A stretch of DNA of 64,000 nucleotides from Chromera velia (Eukaryota; Sar; Chromeraceae), in the NCBI GenBank assembly GCA_018398765.1, contig JAHBMJ010002314.1, forward strand, positions 27,913-91,912, read 5' to 3'. This document shows positions 23,340 through 34,583 of this stretch, in pieces (the stretch's first letter is position 1; each line of letters opens with the position of its first letter). Below the pieces are notes generated by a model. It did not search any database. It saw nothing but the letters and a program-made list of their open reading frames with translations, and was not told where the DNA came from. Both the position numbers and the translations under genes were made by a program.

Positions 23340-24740
23340 ACTTCGAGGGGGTGGAGGTGGGGAGGGAGGTGGAGGCGGGGGGGGAGGAGGTGGAGGAGGA
23401 GGAGGTGGGGGAGGTAGAGGGGGGGGACCAGAGTCAGACGGCGCATGCAAATGAGAAGAAAGAAGAAAAGAAAGGGGGGAAGGGCACGTGTTTTGAGAAG
23501 GGGAGAGAGGTGACAAAAAGGATGAATGGCGGTTCTCCTAGCCTGGCCTCTTCCCGTCCCCCCACCCTCTTTTTTCATACCTTTTCATTCCCACGCCAGG
23601 ACCGGGAGACACCAGAGGAAAACAAAACGGTAGGGGCTCAGGAGAGGGGCGGGGCAAAGACTATATTATTTTTAAGGGGGGCAAGACGTAGGTGCGTGTG
23701 TGTGCATGTGTGTGAGAGAATGTGGGGGAGGAAGAGGTGGGGGAGGTGAAGGGAGAGGACCAAAGTCAGACGGCGTATGCGAATTAAAAGGAAGAAGAAA
23801 AGAAAAGGGGGGAAGGCACGTGTTTTGGGAAGGGGAGAAAGGTGATAAAAAGGATGAATGGGAGTCTAGATAGTGGTTCTTCCGGTCTGGCCTCTTCTTG
23901 TCCCCCCACCCTCTTTTCTTATACCCTTTCATTCCGAGTAACATTCCCACGCCAGGACTGGGAGACGCCAGAGGAAAACAAAATGGTCGGGGCTCAGGAG
24001 AGGGGCGGAGCAAAGAGGAGCAAGACGTGGGTGCGTGTGTGTGCATGTGTGTGAGAGAATATGGAGGAAGAGGAGGTGGGGGAGGTGGAGGAGGAGGACC
24101 AGAGTCAGATGGCGCATGCGAGTGAGAAGAAAGAAGAAAAGAAAGGGGGGAAAGGCACGTGTTTTGAGAAGGGGGGAGAGGTGACAAAAAAGATGAATGG
24201 CAGTTCTCCTGGCCTGGCCTTTTCCCGTCCCCCCACTCTCTTTTCTCATACCCTTTCATTCCTATGCCAAGACCGGGAGACATCAGAGGAAAGCAAAATG
24301 ATGGGGGCTCAGGAGAGGGGCAGGGCAAAGGGGAGCAAGACGTGGGTACGTGTGTGTGTATGTATGTGAGAGAATGTGGGGGAAGAGGAGGTGGGGGAGG
24401 TGAAGGGGAAGGACCAAAGTCAGACGGTGTATACGAGTGAGAAGAAAGAAGAAAAGAAAGGGGGGAAAGGCACATGTTTTCAGAAGGGGGGAGAGGTGAC
24501 AAAAAGGATGAATGGCGGTTCTCCCCGGTTCTCCCGGCCTGGCCTCTTCCCGTCCCCCCACCCTCTTTTCTCATACCCTTTCATTCCTATGCCAAGACCG
24601 GGAGACATCAGAGGAAAGCAAAATGATGGGGGCTCAAGAGAGGGGCAGGGCAAAGGGGAGCAAGACATGGGTGCGTGTGTGTGCATGTGTGTGAAAAAAT
24701 GTGCGTGTATGTGTGTATGAGTGGGTGTCGGGCTTATCCT
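23340..24740. repeat. minisatellite of four 315-340-bp units inside the LINE relic
   Basis: The anchor ACCARAGTCAGA recurs at 23427, 23759, 24098 and 24413, giving spacings of 332, 339 and 315 bp. Each unit contains a GGA-rich run, AAGAAAGAAGAAAAG, GGCACGTGTTTT, GGATGAATGG and a (GT)n-like tail. The minus strand stays open over long stretches as a Pro/Ser/His-rich repeat protein (for example 23672-24574), and the plus strand is also often open, so coding cannot be assumed. Confidence 0.8.
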
Positions 24741-24882
24741 CAGAGTAGGACGGCAGAGGCATGAAGAGGAAGAAGAGATGGGGGAGGAAGAAGAGGAGTC
24801 CGAGTCGAGAGTGAAAGGCAAAGGGAGAAGAGGAGCAACATGAAAAAGAAAAGAAGCTGGATCTATCAAATCGTTACCTTCC

Positions 24883-25572
24883 TTATCGTTCCTTATTTGC
24901 CCGTCTCCCTCTTCTTTTGTTACGTTTGTTTTTACTTCTATCTGTTTCTAGATCTGTTCTGACTGGCTTGGCTGGGAACAGAGAGATACAAAAGGGAGGA
25001 AGATGAATCAAAGGAGGCTTGACAATGGAGGTCTCATCAGATTTTTCATTTTCTTCTAATAGCACTGCCCATCTGTTCCCAACCGCTTTCTTTCCCCGTC
25101 CCGACAAGCAGACCCCCGCCTTGAATGCCTTCCTACCCCTGCACACTGACCATCTCTCCTCTTCTGCGCATTTATCTATAAATAGAGTCTGACCATCCCA
25201 GTGGGGAATGTACCCCAGTCCTGGGGGGGGAAGAGAAGAGCAGAGAGGAGGAAAGTCCGAAGGGGAAGGGGAAGAAAATCTATCATGCGAGGAGCATGAA
25301 GAGAGGAAGTCCATCCTATCGCCATTAGTTGATTCTACGCAGAAAGCAGGAGAAAAAGGGTAGGCCCGTATGAGTTTGCATTTATTTAGTTCAATCAACT
25401 GACTGTGTTTCGTTTCTCGCTTATCAGAGTATGTGCAGAGAGGAACGCAGCTTGTTAAGATGGTCTTTCTTTCTTTTGTACGTTCGATTGGATTCTTATA
25501 TTCCTGCTTGCCTGAATCACTCCTTGTGCTTTCTGGAAGCGGACTTATAATCTTTCTATCTGAACCAGGCAA
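24883..25572 (-). pseudogene. gag-like block of the LINE relic
   Basis: An open frame of 229 residues sits upstream (minus sense) of the minisatellite. It has no recognisable zinc knuckle. Its middle reads as folded protein (WDGQTLFIDKCAEEERWSVC) and it ends in a basic tail. Position and composition suggest the second part of a LINE ORF1, but no motif proves it. Another piece of this ORF1 is probably the short frame at 25975-26178. Confidence 0.4.
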
Positions 25573-26592
25573 AAGAGAAACGACCGACCGGGCCTGCCCC
25601 TCCCTTTATTCTAGTAGGACAACTCGACGATGGTGGAAGGGAGGAGCTGTGCCCTCAATTAAAATAGGGACAGGAGGCGTATGCGACTTGTTGGAGGCAA
25701 ATAGAATCCTCAGGCGACATGGGGAAGGGAGGGAAAGGACGGGCTGTTGGGACTATTTGGGGGTGGGGGCTTTTTGTTCAGGCAGAAGCCCCCGAAACTG
25801 CCGTGCTGCAGGATTAGAAGGTCTGCAGGGAGGAAGAGTCCTGCTGCTCTTCCTCCCCAGCCTGGGGGACGTTCAGTGTTAGGAGGGCTGACCCCCCCCG
25901 TCCCCTTCCCCCGAACCCCCCATAGCCTTATGATCGTCACTCACACCTCCTATCTGTCTCTGCAGTCCCCCGGCCTAACCTTTTCCTGCCTCGGCGTCTC
26001 TGCCTCTTACCATCGCTTCTATGAACGCGAGACGGCAGCTACTGAGCCCCAAAGTTTCTCTCTGCTTGGATCGGTGCTTCTGCTCCTGTTCGATAGTGCC
26101 GGGTGAATTGTGATTGGACTTGCTCTTCCCTTCCTCTTCAACCTCAGACAGGGCTACCCTGGGCTCCCTAGGGTTCATCGGCCATCATCGGCATTTCATA
26201 GGCGTCCTCAGAGCGGAAATGGGAGAACATATTGGTTATTGTCTACTCTAAGTAGAACGCAAAGAGACGGGTAGTCAATTCGGCTCTTTTCTCCCTTCCC
26301 CCAGCCTTCAGGAAGTCCTCTCGCACCCCCCCTAACTGCTGGGCAAGCTGCTTGTCTTCTGCCGATGCGATGCCATACCCTCTCTCCATATTCATCACCA
26401 CTGTCTTCACTTTACCAAAGAGGCGGTAGAGAGGGGAACTCCCAGTGTGGATTCGGATCTTGGGTGTGGACTTCTAAGATAGAGAAAAAAGGGGGAGGGG
26501 GATCTCTTTTGCATCATCTGCGCTCTGCAGGCTTCATACAGGTGGGAGAAAAGACGATGATGCTCCTGGTCGAACTCAATTTCACCAATAGT

Positions 26593-27212
26593 CTATTTCC
26601 TGCCCTCGTTGAACCTCGAGATGATGGAGAATAAGAGAATGTTCCATTTCTCTGGGATCGCAGGGATGGTAGGAAAAGTGCCTTTCTCAACCTCTTCCTC
26701 CACAATTTCCTGTATCGCGGAGAGAAAGCGGGACAGAGGAGAGAAGGGGTACGTTTGTTGGGGAAAGTCTATCTGCTTGAACCTAGTCCATCCTCCCTCT
26801 TCGTCCAGGGCTCCCATCTCCAATGCTTTCTCTTTGTTAGCCTGAACGTGCGGCCCCAGGGGGGGGAATTCAAAATCAAATCTATGGATTACTTTGGAGT
26901 TCTTCTTACAAAGCTTAAGCTTCTTTTCCCTGTCTATCCACTGCTCCAACAAAGAGATCTGCATCTCAGATATCTTCGCCTCACAGATGCAAAGGTTGTC
27001 CTTCCTTTTCTTGATAAGATTGTGGGTCTTCTTCTGCTTTGCTTAGTGGTCGTCCTTGGAGACGAACACTTCGGAAAATTCTTGAGTGAGATTCTTGATC
27101 CCTCCTTTTATATCTTTCACTGCTTGGAAATGAGAGACTTTGCTGCTTGGACGTTAAGAGGCGTATTAGGAGGGGGCAGGGGATCGAATTGCATCTTACT
27201 ACCGTCATCCAT
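26593..27212 (-). pseudogene. N-terminal ORF1 (coiled-coil gag-like) of the LINE relic
   Basis: Reading from an ATG at 27212, the protein runs for 31 codons before a stop, continues in a shifted frame (VKDIKGGIKNLTQEFSE), meets a second stop near 27063, and then reads on as ISLLEQWIDREKKLKLCKK to 26593. Charge pattern and heptads suggest a coiled coil as in LINE ORF1 proteins. The interruptions mark it as non-functional. Confidence 0.5.
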
Positions 27213-27860
27213 GATTTTACTGCTGCCCTCTAAGCGCAAAGGAAAGAAAGAGAAGAGACTGAGAAGGAGAGAAGTGACGAGGAGACGGCTGAAGTAAGTC
27301 ATAGTCAGAAAAGGCTCAAATGGAGGCTATCAAAAACGAGAGAAGAATCGATATGCTCGGTTTCTGCTGTAGAAGAGTTTCTGCTGGGTTTCTGCTAGTT
27401 AAAACTAGTTAAAACGATCATTCAAGCCTAGAATCAAGCGGTGGCATGTGTTGTGGGGCTAAACAGAATTCGCAACGGGGTTGCGAAAACTCTTTAGTAC
27501 GGAGCCCCAAATATATAGATATTATAAATCTGTGTGAACAAAATTCAACTTATTCAGATATCATGTAACATGTATTACATTATTAATATATGCACTTCGC
27601 CGACCCTGGCGCGCTGAGAGGTAACACCCTGACAGGCTGTCACTCTCAGCACCGTGCAGACAGAGCATTGATAGCATCGCTCATAGAAAGGGTGACGCGC
27701 CTGAAAATGCGCCACTGATTGTTTTGTGAAACGAGTTTGACAATATATTCGACACAGGGATCGGGAGCAAATGCAACTTGTAAACCTTTCCAGAAATCAG
27801 ATTGCAAGTCAATTCTGCAGCGTCCGGCCCAGCCTCACTTCCTGTTTTCACTCCATTATG
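27213..27860. other. intergenic region between LINE relic and receptor gene
   Basis: No coding sequence is supported. 27.35-27.6 kb has a duplicated TTTCTGCT / GTTAAAACTAG sequence and AT-rich runs; 27.6-27.72 kb is more GC-rich. The part next to 27861 probably contains the 3' untranslated region of the minus-strand receptor-like gene. Confidence 0.45.
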
Positions 27861-30448
27861 TCAGAAAGGCGCAATCTCTCCCATGAAGGGTTCGAGGAGC
27901 TTTTGGATTCGCGTGTCCTCCTCTGTGATTCCCTCCGCAGTCGTCTTCGGCTTTCTGGGTACGGCAACTGCAAGCAGACGTTTGCATTGCAGGGAAACTC
28001 TGTGACGAAAACATCTCTTTGTTGCAAAGACTATCCTTTGACAGCCACTCATTGTTGGGGAGGTTTCCAGCGAAAACAGGAAAGGACAGCTTAGGGATAC
28101 GGTTGAGAACACATTGACCGAAAAGGGGAAAGTTTGAATGTCGCACCGTAGACGAACACTAGGATCCCCACAGAAAAAGACACATACAACAGATAGACCC
28201 AGACGGGCTCGTCATGACAGACGTGTTTTCATTCATTGCGCCTTTCCCCATCTACCGTGGAATGATAACGCATGAAAAAGCACAAGAGACTGGTTGTTCA
28301 AGTGATCGCTCCAAGGTGTGGACAAATGGCCATCTGTTCATCGTTTCTCCTGCATTCACGACGCAGACTTCCACGCGGGCATGCAGGCAGGACTGACGTG
28401 GAAAGACGTGAACGAACAACGCGATCTTCTCGTGGAGTCTCGCCCTCTCCTTGTCGTGTCTGCAGGGAGACAGAGAGATGAGCAGGGAGACGGACAGAAA
28501 GATAACTTGCTTCATTTGCATAGACAGACAATGATACATGATTTGACAGGCAGATAGATAGGCAGACAGGTTCAAAAAAGTGAGCAGGCGCAGAATTGTC
28601 TTTCACTCACCCATTCAGTCATTTGCTCCTTCATTCATTTTTCACATGCATGTCCCTCCATTCCTGGTCTTCCTCTTCCACACAGAAAGGCCAAGTGGAG
28701 AGACATGCAAGAAAGCAGTCACGACGGACGACAAAAAGCAGGAAGAAGCAAAGGCGTTTGTAGATCTGGCAATTCGTCCAGATGGTAGATCCACAGGAAG
28801 CATAGAGAATCACCAAAAGAAAACTAACCGAAGGACTTTCTTGGACCTGGCCACGAGTTCATTTGCGATTTGGTCATCTGTCATTCCCCCCCACTCCTCC
28901 TTCCTCCACTTCTCCAATTCGTCCTCTTGCTTCTCCTTCTTCACCTTCAACATGCCACGGTAGCCAAGTTCGTCTCGGGCCCGTGCTGCCAAACTCTCAC
29001 ATTCTTCTAACTGCACACACAGCAAGGAGAATCAAACACTCGTTCGTGTTTTACATCTGACATTCCCTGTCCGACTGTGGACTACTCAAGAGACTCGTAT
29101 CCAGGAAAGGTGCCACAACAAAATGAAGCAGTTTTCTGAACAAGCAAGTTGTCATTTTTCAAACCGCACGCGGAACAAAACAATTGAGGGGAGACCATGC
29201 CTCAAAATAGCCGACAGGCAGAAGAAAAGAACCCGCTTAATTCCACAGACAGACCTCCTCAATGATTCCCGTCTTCTCTGCCACCTGCCGAATGAGGGCC
29301 GAGAGCTCCTCACAAAACTCATCAATGTCCGCAAACAGAGATTGCTTGGCCTGTAGGGAGACAGTGAGAAGGGAGAAGGGAGAAAAATGAAACGAAGAGA
29401 CGCCCTATTTGTAATAAAGTACAGATGGGAGAAACTGCGCTATCTCCATCTTCAAATTGGAAGAGAATCGGGCAAGGAAAGAGAGAACCATGGGACACAA
29501 CGAATCAATGCTTTCTGCGCTTTTTGATTTGGAGAGCTCGCCGAAGTTCTCATCAATGGATCCACGTATGAATCTACGGTTGGATGGAAAAAGAAAAAAC
29601 AAAATGACGAACCGACCCACTTACCAACTGACTGACTGGCTGACTGAGTGACTTGCTGACTGACTGACGGACTGACTGACTGACTGAATGACTGAATGAC
29701 TGACTGAATGAATGAATGAATGAATGAATGAACAGTATTTGCTCGTGCGTACCGCCAGCTGCTAGTCAATGGCCCTCCCGTATCGTGGGTAGCCGCTGCC
29801 TTCTTTGACACACAGACGGAACGGCAAAAGAAAGCCAGAGAGAAAAAGGAACTTCTGACAAACAGACCCAAAACCAGACGGGTGCTCTTTCCAACTCTCC
29901 AGACTGACTTTGTACAGCTCTGCCACCTCTCTCTGGGCCTCTGCGAAAGCCACAGCGTGGACCTCGACGTGACCTGAGAAGAAAAAAGAGGAACGACAAT
30001 TAATTCTGTTTTTTTTTTTGCTGTAAGGAGCCCAAGGTGGGGTAGGAAAGCAAGAAAGGTCCAAAAAAAGAGTACATATTTCTATATGGATGGAAAAATC
30101 AGAAGGATCCCCCCGTCTTTCTTGCTGAAGAGTCGGAATGTATGCGGAAAGAGAAACCTTTTGTAAGTGTGCCGGCGATGTTAGGCAATCAGGCGATGTC
30201 AAGCACTCAGGCAGGAATACCAGTAAACTTCTATGCTCTCTATACTACTCTGTGCTGAACACGATCATAACCTTCTGCTCACCTTGTCTGAACACAAACT
30301 TGGCGAGGTCAGGCAACGACGCGTCTGCAGGCTCCCTGTGTTCGAGCAGACAGAGGAGCTGGGCAGCTGCCGCGGCTGGACAGACCGAGTGAGAGATCAT
30401 CACAGACACTGCCCGCTCTGTCTCTGGACCCAGTCGGGCACTCACCAC
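27861..30448 (-). other. cytoplasmic coiled-coil tail of the receptor-like gene
   Basis: Six exons encode a charged, helical tail: VVSARLGPETERAV, HAVAFAEAQREVAELYK, AKQSLFADIDEFCEELSALI, LEECESLAARARDELGYRGM, ARLHEKIALFVHVF and TAEGITEEDTRIQKLLEPFM, ending GEIAPF. All joins keep phase. A frame at 29423-29580 between two of these exons is open but does not fit in phase and is left out. Confidence 0.6.
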
Positions 30449-33400
30449 CTGCACCCATGAAAACAAACCACATACAATTGGTTTTTGGGAAATGCGTGTT
30501 TGTTGCAGCCACACACACAATCACCACCGGGAAAAGACAGACACAGGAAAGGACAATTAAGGAGTGGACACATTTAGCCACCTACTCAAATTCCGTATTG
30601 AGCCAAAGAAGATGGAATCCTTGGTCCCCCCAAAAAATATTGATGGGTCAGTAGTATGAAAGTCGTTTACATCAGTCCCTCTGCTTCCCCCCCCATGGCT
30701 CATCCTTTCCCCCTGCCGACCTCTTCAGGGTCATCCATTTCGTCCTCTGCCGCCGTGTCCGTGTACCCACACAGTGCCCTGACTTTGGCCCTAATGTCTC
30801 TGTACAGATACCAGACGTCCCTCCTCAGAGCCCAGCAGAAGAACAGACAGAAGAGGAAGTTGAGGACGATGATGAACAGAAAGAAGGACGACCGAGAGGA
30901 GTCGGCAGGCTCAAAGGGAATGTACAGACAGAGACAGAAGGACAGAAGAACAACAGACGTCGCCGTCTCCTCGAGCCAATTTAAAATGCTGCACAGAAGA
31001 CACACACACATACGCACACAAATCGACAGCAACATACATAAATACACATTTAAATACACATACGCACAGCCAATTCTGCAAGCAACCCCAGGCCAACGGA
31101 TTCAGACCCTCATAAGGACGGCGAAAAGGACCGCACACAGACAAAGACGTACGGGCAGATGTTGGGATTTGTTGAAGATATCCAACGACAAGCAGGAAGC
31201 TAATTCACGTCTTTCTGCGAAACAGGGAACAGTCAAGCAGTCCTACTGACTTGTTTTCTGCCGTGATGAAAGGCTGTGCCGCCATTTGAGCTGCTGCCGC
31301 TGCAAAAGCCGTTCCCGTCCCCAACGCCAACTGCATTTTGGGGCTGGACCAGAATGCTGTCGTGAAGGCGGCCATCAAGACTCCTCTGCAGAGACAGGAT
31401 GGAAAGGACACATAAAGATCTGCCCGGAAGGAAGCATATGTGTGAACACTTCGTTGAAGCCAAGTGGAACACCGGATAGGCAAGATCTTCCCTCTGCTCC
31501 TTAAATGCTTGTGTGCAAATGACGAAGGCGCGTCCGAGTTTAAACATGGAAAGGGTAGAGATCGGTCCTCCCCCGCCAAGAAGAAGTCGTTCCATGGAAG
31601 ACATGTGCTGACCTAAAGAGATACCAAACCTCCCAGACACAGTACTGGTGCTTGAGGCCCTCCACCCAGTAGCCTAGAGCGAGCCTGAGTCGGGGCCTCG
31701 AGTGGCCCTCCACAGTTGCCACCACCGCAGCCCCCACGGCGACGGGCAGCCCGAAGCTCCACAGTGCCAGCCCAGGAAGAGCGAGGCCGATGGAGAGGTC
31801 CATGTGTGGTCTGCTGTTGCACACGATGTTGGGATCTACTCGGAGGTGGGATCGGAAGTCAGCCAGCGTCCTGAAGAGGCAGGGTGAGGAACGAGCAGTG
31901 CAGAGTGTGTTGGTACGGATTTGTGTTTCTCATTGAGGGCGGGAGGACGGAGTGTCTGCTATTGTGCTCCAAAGGACCACGGAATAGAGAAGCAGCAAAG
32001 CAGCGGAGGAAGACAGGAAGGCGGAAAGGGAAAGGCAGAGGAGAGAAAAAACAACAAATGGGGCAGAGGGGGAAAAAAGCAAAGCAAGGTGAACAAGAGC
32101 GACTCGGAAGAAGGTATGGGCGGCAGAAGCTGAAGAAGTGATGAAGCAATACTTGAAGCCTCAATGCCGCATTGCATCGTGGATACTTTGATTTTACTTT
32201 CAGGCGCTTCAGAACACTCCCGTCAATTCATTTGACTGACTCGCACTGGAAGGTCTCCACGAAGACCCTGGTGATGGACGGCAGAAGGGCACCGAGAAGG
32301 ACCGAGACGGTGATCATGCCGAACCCGAAATAGTTCTGGCTGGCCTGTATCAGCGCCAGTCTCCTCTTCTTGCCAGACCGCACCCGAAAATTCACGTACA
32401 GTCTACGGAGCTGGAAAGCACTCATCGTAAGGACTGCCGTCCCGAGCACCACAAAAATCGGAGCCCAAAAAGAGATCCGCACAACAATCCAGAAGGGGCT
32501 CTGTCTGCACACGCATAGAAAGCAAACACGCAAATGGTGAGTCTGGATACTCAAAGCAGATCTGAAGGGTAGGCGAGAAAAAGAGAAGCAAATCAGCAGC
32601 GGGTGTATTCACATCGAGACTCCACACATCCACACAAAGTCTCAAGGGCTCCCAACTGAGCTGTAAAAAGGGGAGAAAATGTGATGGGTGGAAAGCGCAA
32701 TACCCACGCATTTTCCCGGGCTCGCTGGCATGTCAGACAGGAATGAATGGTCGGATCAAAAGGCATCGACTTTCTGAAATCAGTGCAGTCACGGCCGGGT
32801 CCTCCCACTGACTTTGCACTTGTCAACTCGGTCGTCGTTGTTACAGTTGCCGTCCCTGTACTATTGACAGCATCTGCCGCCAACAGATTCTCGCTTGGCA
32901 CAAAGAGACAATCCGGTTGCAAAAACTGCAGAGAAAAAGCAGAAAGAAGAGGATGAAAAGACAGGACCCCGGTTGCGGTTTCCCTCCTGACAAGAGTAGG
33001 ACAAGCTTCTGAGAGAGATTCGGTACGGGATGCATACAGTTGATTCCATACGTCTGCTTCGTCTTTTCTTCTTTCCTGCCTCCACTCCTCGCTCACTCTC
33101 TTTTCGCATTCGTTCATCTGCTCCTCTCTTCATTCGTGTCTGGCGTTTTTATTTCTGCCACGAACCTTTCTCTCCTCTCTTCTCCCTACCCCTCCTCCCG
33201 AAATGCTGACCTCCTGTCCGAGTGGCACGCTGACTGCCAGACTCCTCACTGCGGAGTTCCAACCTCGTAGGTCGGGGGGGATGAGGGTCTTTAGACCATC
33301 CACAAATCTGCACATAGACAGGGAAAATCGGTGTTTCGATGGTCATTCCTTTCTCCCCAGAAAGGTGATGAACGGGACAAAAGCCTTGCTCAGTATTTTT

Positions 33401-34485
33401 TTTTTTGAGAGCATGAGGGTACATGTAAACACATCTCTCTTCGTACCCAACTCCTCCTTTCAGCCGCCCCTCGCTGATTTGGTTCGGCCTGTCTCTTGCA
33501 AACTACCTCTTCCTCCGGATGTTTTGGCATGTGTGACTTGTCTGTCTGAACACCTGTTCTTCAATGAGTTTTTGTACCGCCTTTCAAAGGGGGAAAGAAG
33601 AGTCACCTGTCGGGCGCTCAACGCACGCACACAGGCACCGACGGGCTGACTGACTGACTGACTGACGCGATTGCAGAGATGAGGGTGAAGTAGTTGATGA
33701 AGATTCGAATCTTGGGGGTCCACAGCGTCTCCTGCATGCATAGAGGCAGTTGCATTCTTTCGGGCTTGTGTGGTACTGCAGAATTAAGAATGAAGATTCA
33801 GAGATATGGGGGAAGAGTCCGGATTCATCTGTGGAAAAGAAGGAGAAAGAGCAAGAGAGAGGGGCGGTAGGAGGGAAAGGGAGAAGGGGAGAAGAGACAC
33901 AGCGGCATTTGTCTGTTGTGTTCTCTCATCTGACTGACCTTTTTCTGCGGAACCAGTCGGACCGAGATGGCGTTTCTGTACAGGCCCCAGGCAAAGCTGG
34001 AGATAATTAAGGCAACAACTGCATGATGGAACAGAAAAGACAGGGAGCTTGATGAATTGATTAGGTTTTTCGGATAAAAAATTGAAAAAGACAGACAAGG
34101 AAAATACCTGCAGTTGATGGATTCATTCCATGAGCAAGTAGAAAAGTAATTGCATGAGAAGGGAGGGGAGAGAGACAGCTCGGGGGGGATTTCAAGCAAG
34201 TAAGTTTCACTGCGATGCAATGGACTCTCTTGTCGAATTATTTGTCATATCAAACAGCGAATGCACGAAATTTGTCAGTGAAGAAAATGAGAGTGACAAC
34301 CGGGAGAGAAAGCAGAAGGAAATTTCAGGATACCAAGAAACTGACGCATGAAGAGTGCGATGAAAATGAAGGCGTTGGAGACATCAGATCTGCAGGTCTC
34401 ACAGGCTGCTTGGGTGTCTGAGTACGCCCTGCTGTACCCAGAGACGCACATCTGGCAAAGCACACCTGCAGATAGGATGCACACA

Positions 34486-34583
<98 letters not shown>

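Larger units (their letters stand above)
21280..27212 (-). mobile_element. degenerate LINE-like non-LTR retrotransposon
   Basis: Read on the minus strand, the parts occur in LINE order. From 27212 a gag-like ORF1 begins MDDGSKMQFDPLPPP and continues as a Lys/Glu-rich, probably coiled-coil protein, with a frameshift near 27140, a stop near 27063 and more breaks after 26593. A second gag-like block lies at 24883-25572. An array of 315-340-bp tandem units fills 23.3-24.7 kb. Next comes an APE-type endonuclease (22110-23018), then a charged linker (21615-21929 and 21280-21549). No reverse-transcriptase motif such as YxDD is found. Multiple stops and frameshifts show that it is dead. Loss of the 3' half is unusual, since LINE insertions are normally truncated at the 5' end. 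Confidence 0.65.

Noticed and set aside
28631-28816. Additional exon in the tail of the receptor-like gene
   Set aside because: The exons at 28829 and 28459 already join in phase 2. The candidate has no clear acceptor.
29423-29580. Extra exon of the receptor-like gene (FGELSKSKSAESIDSLCP)
   Set aside because: No acceptor gives the required phase, while the flanking exons join in frame without it.
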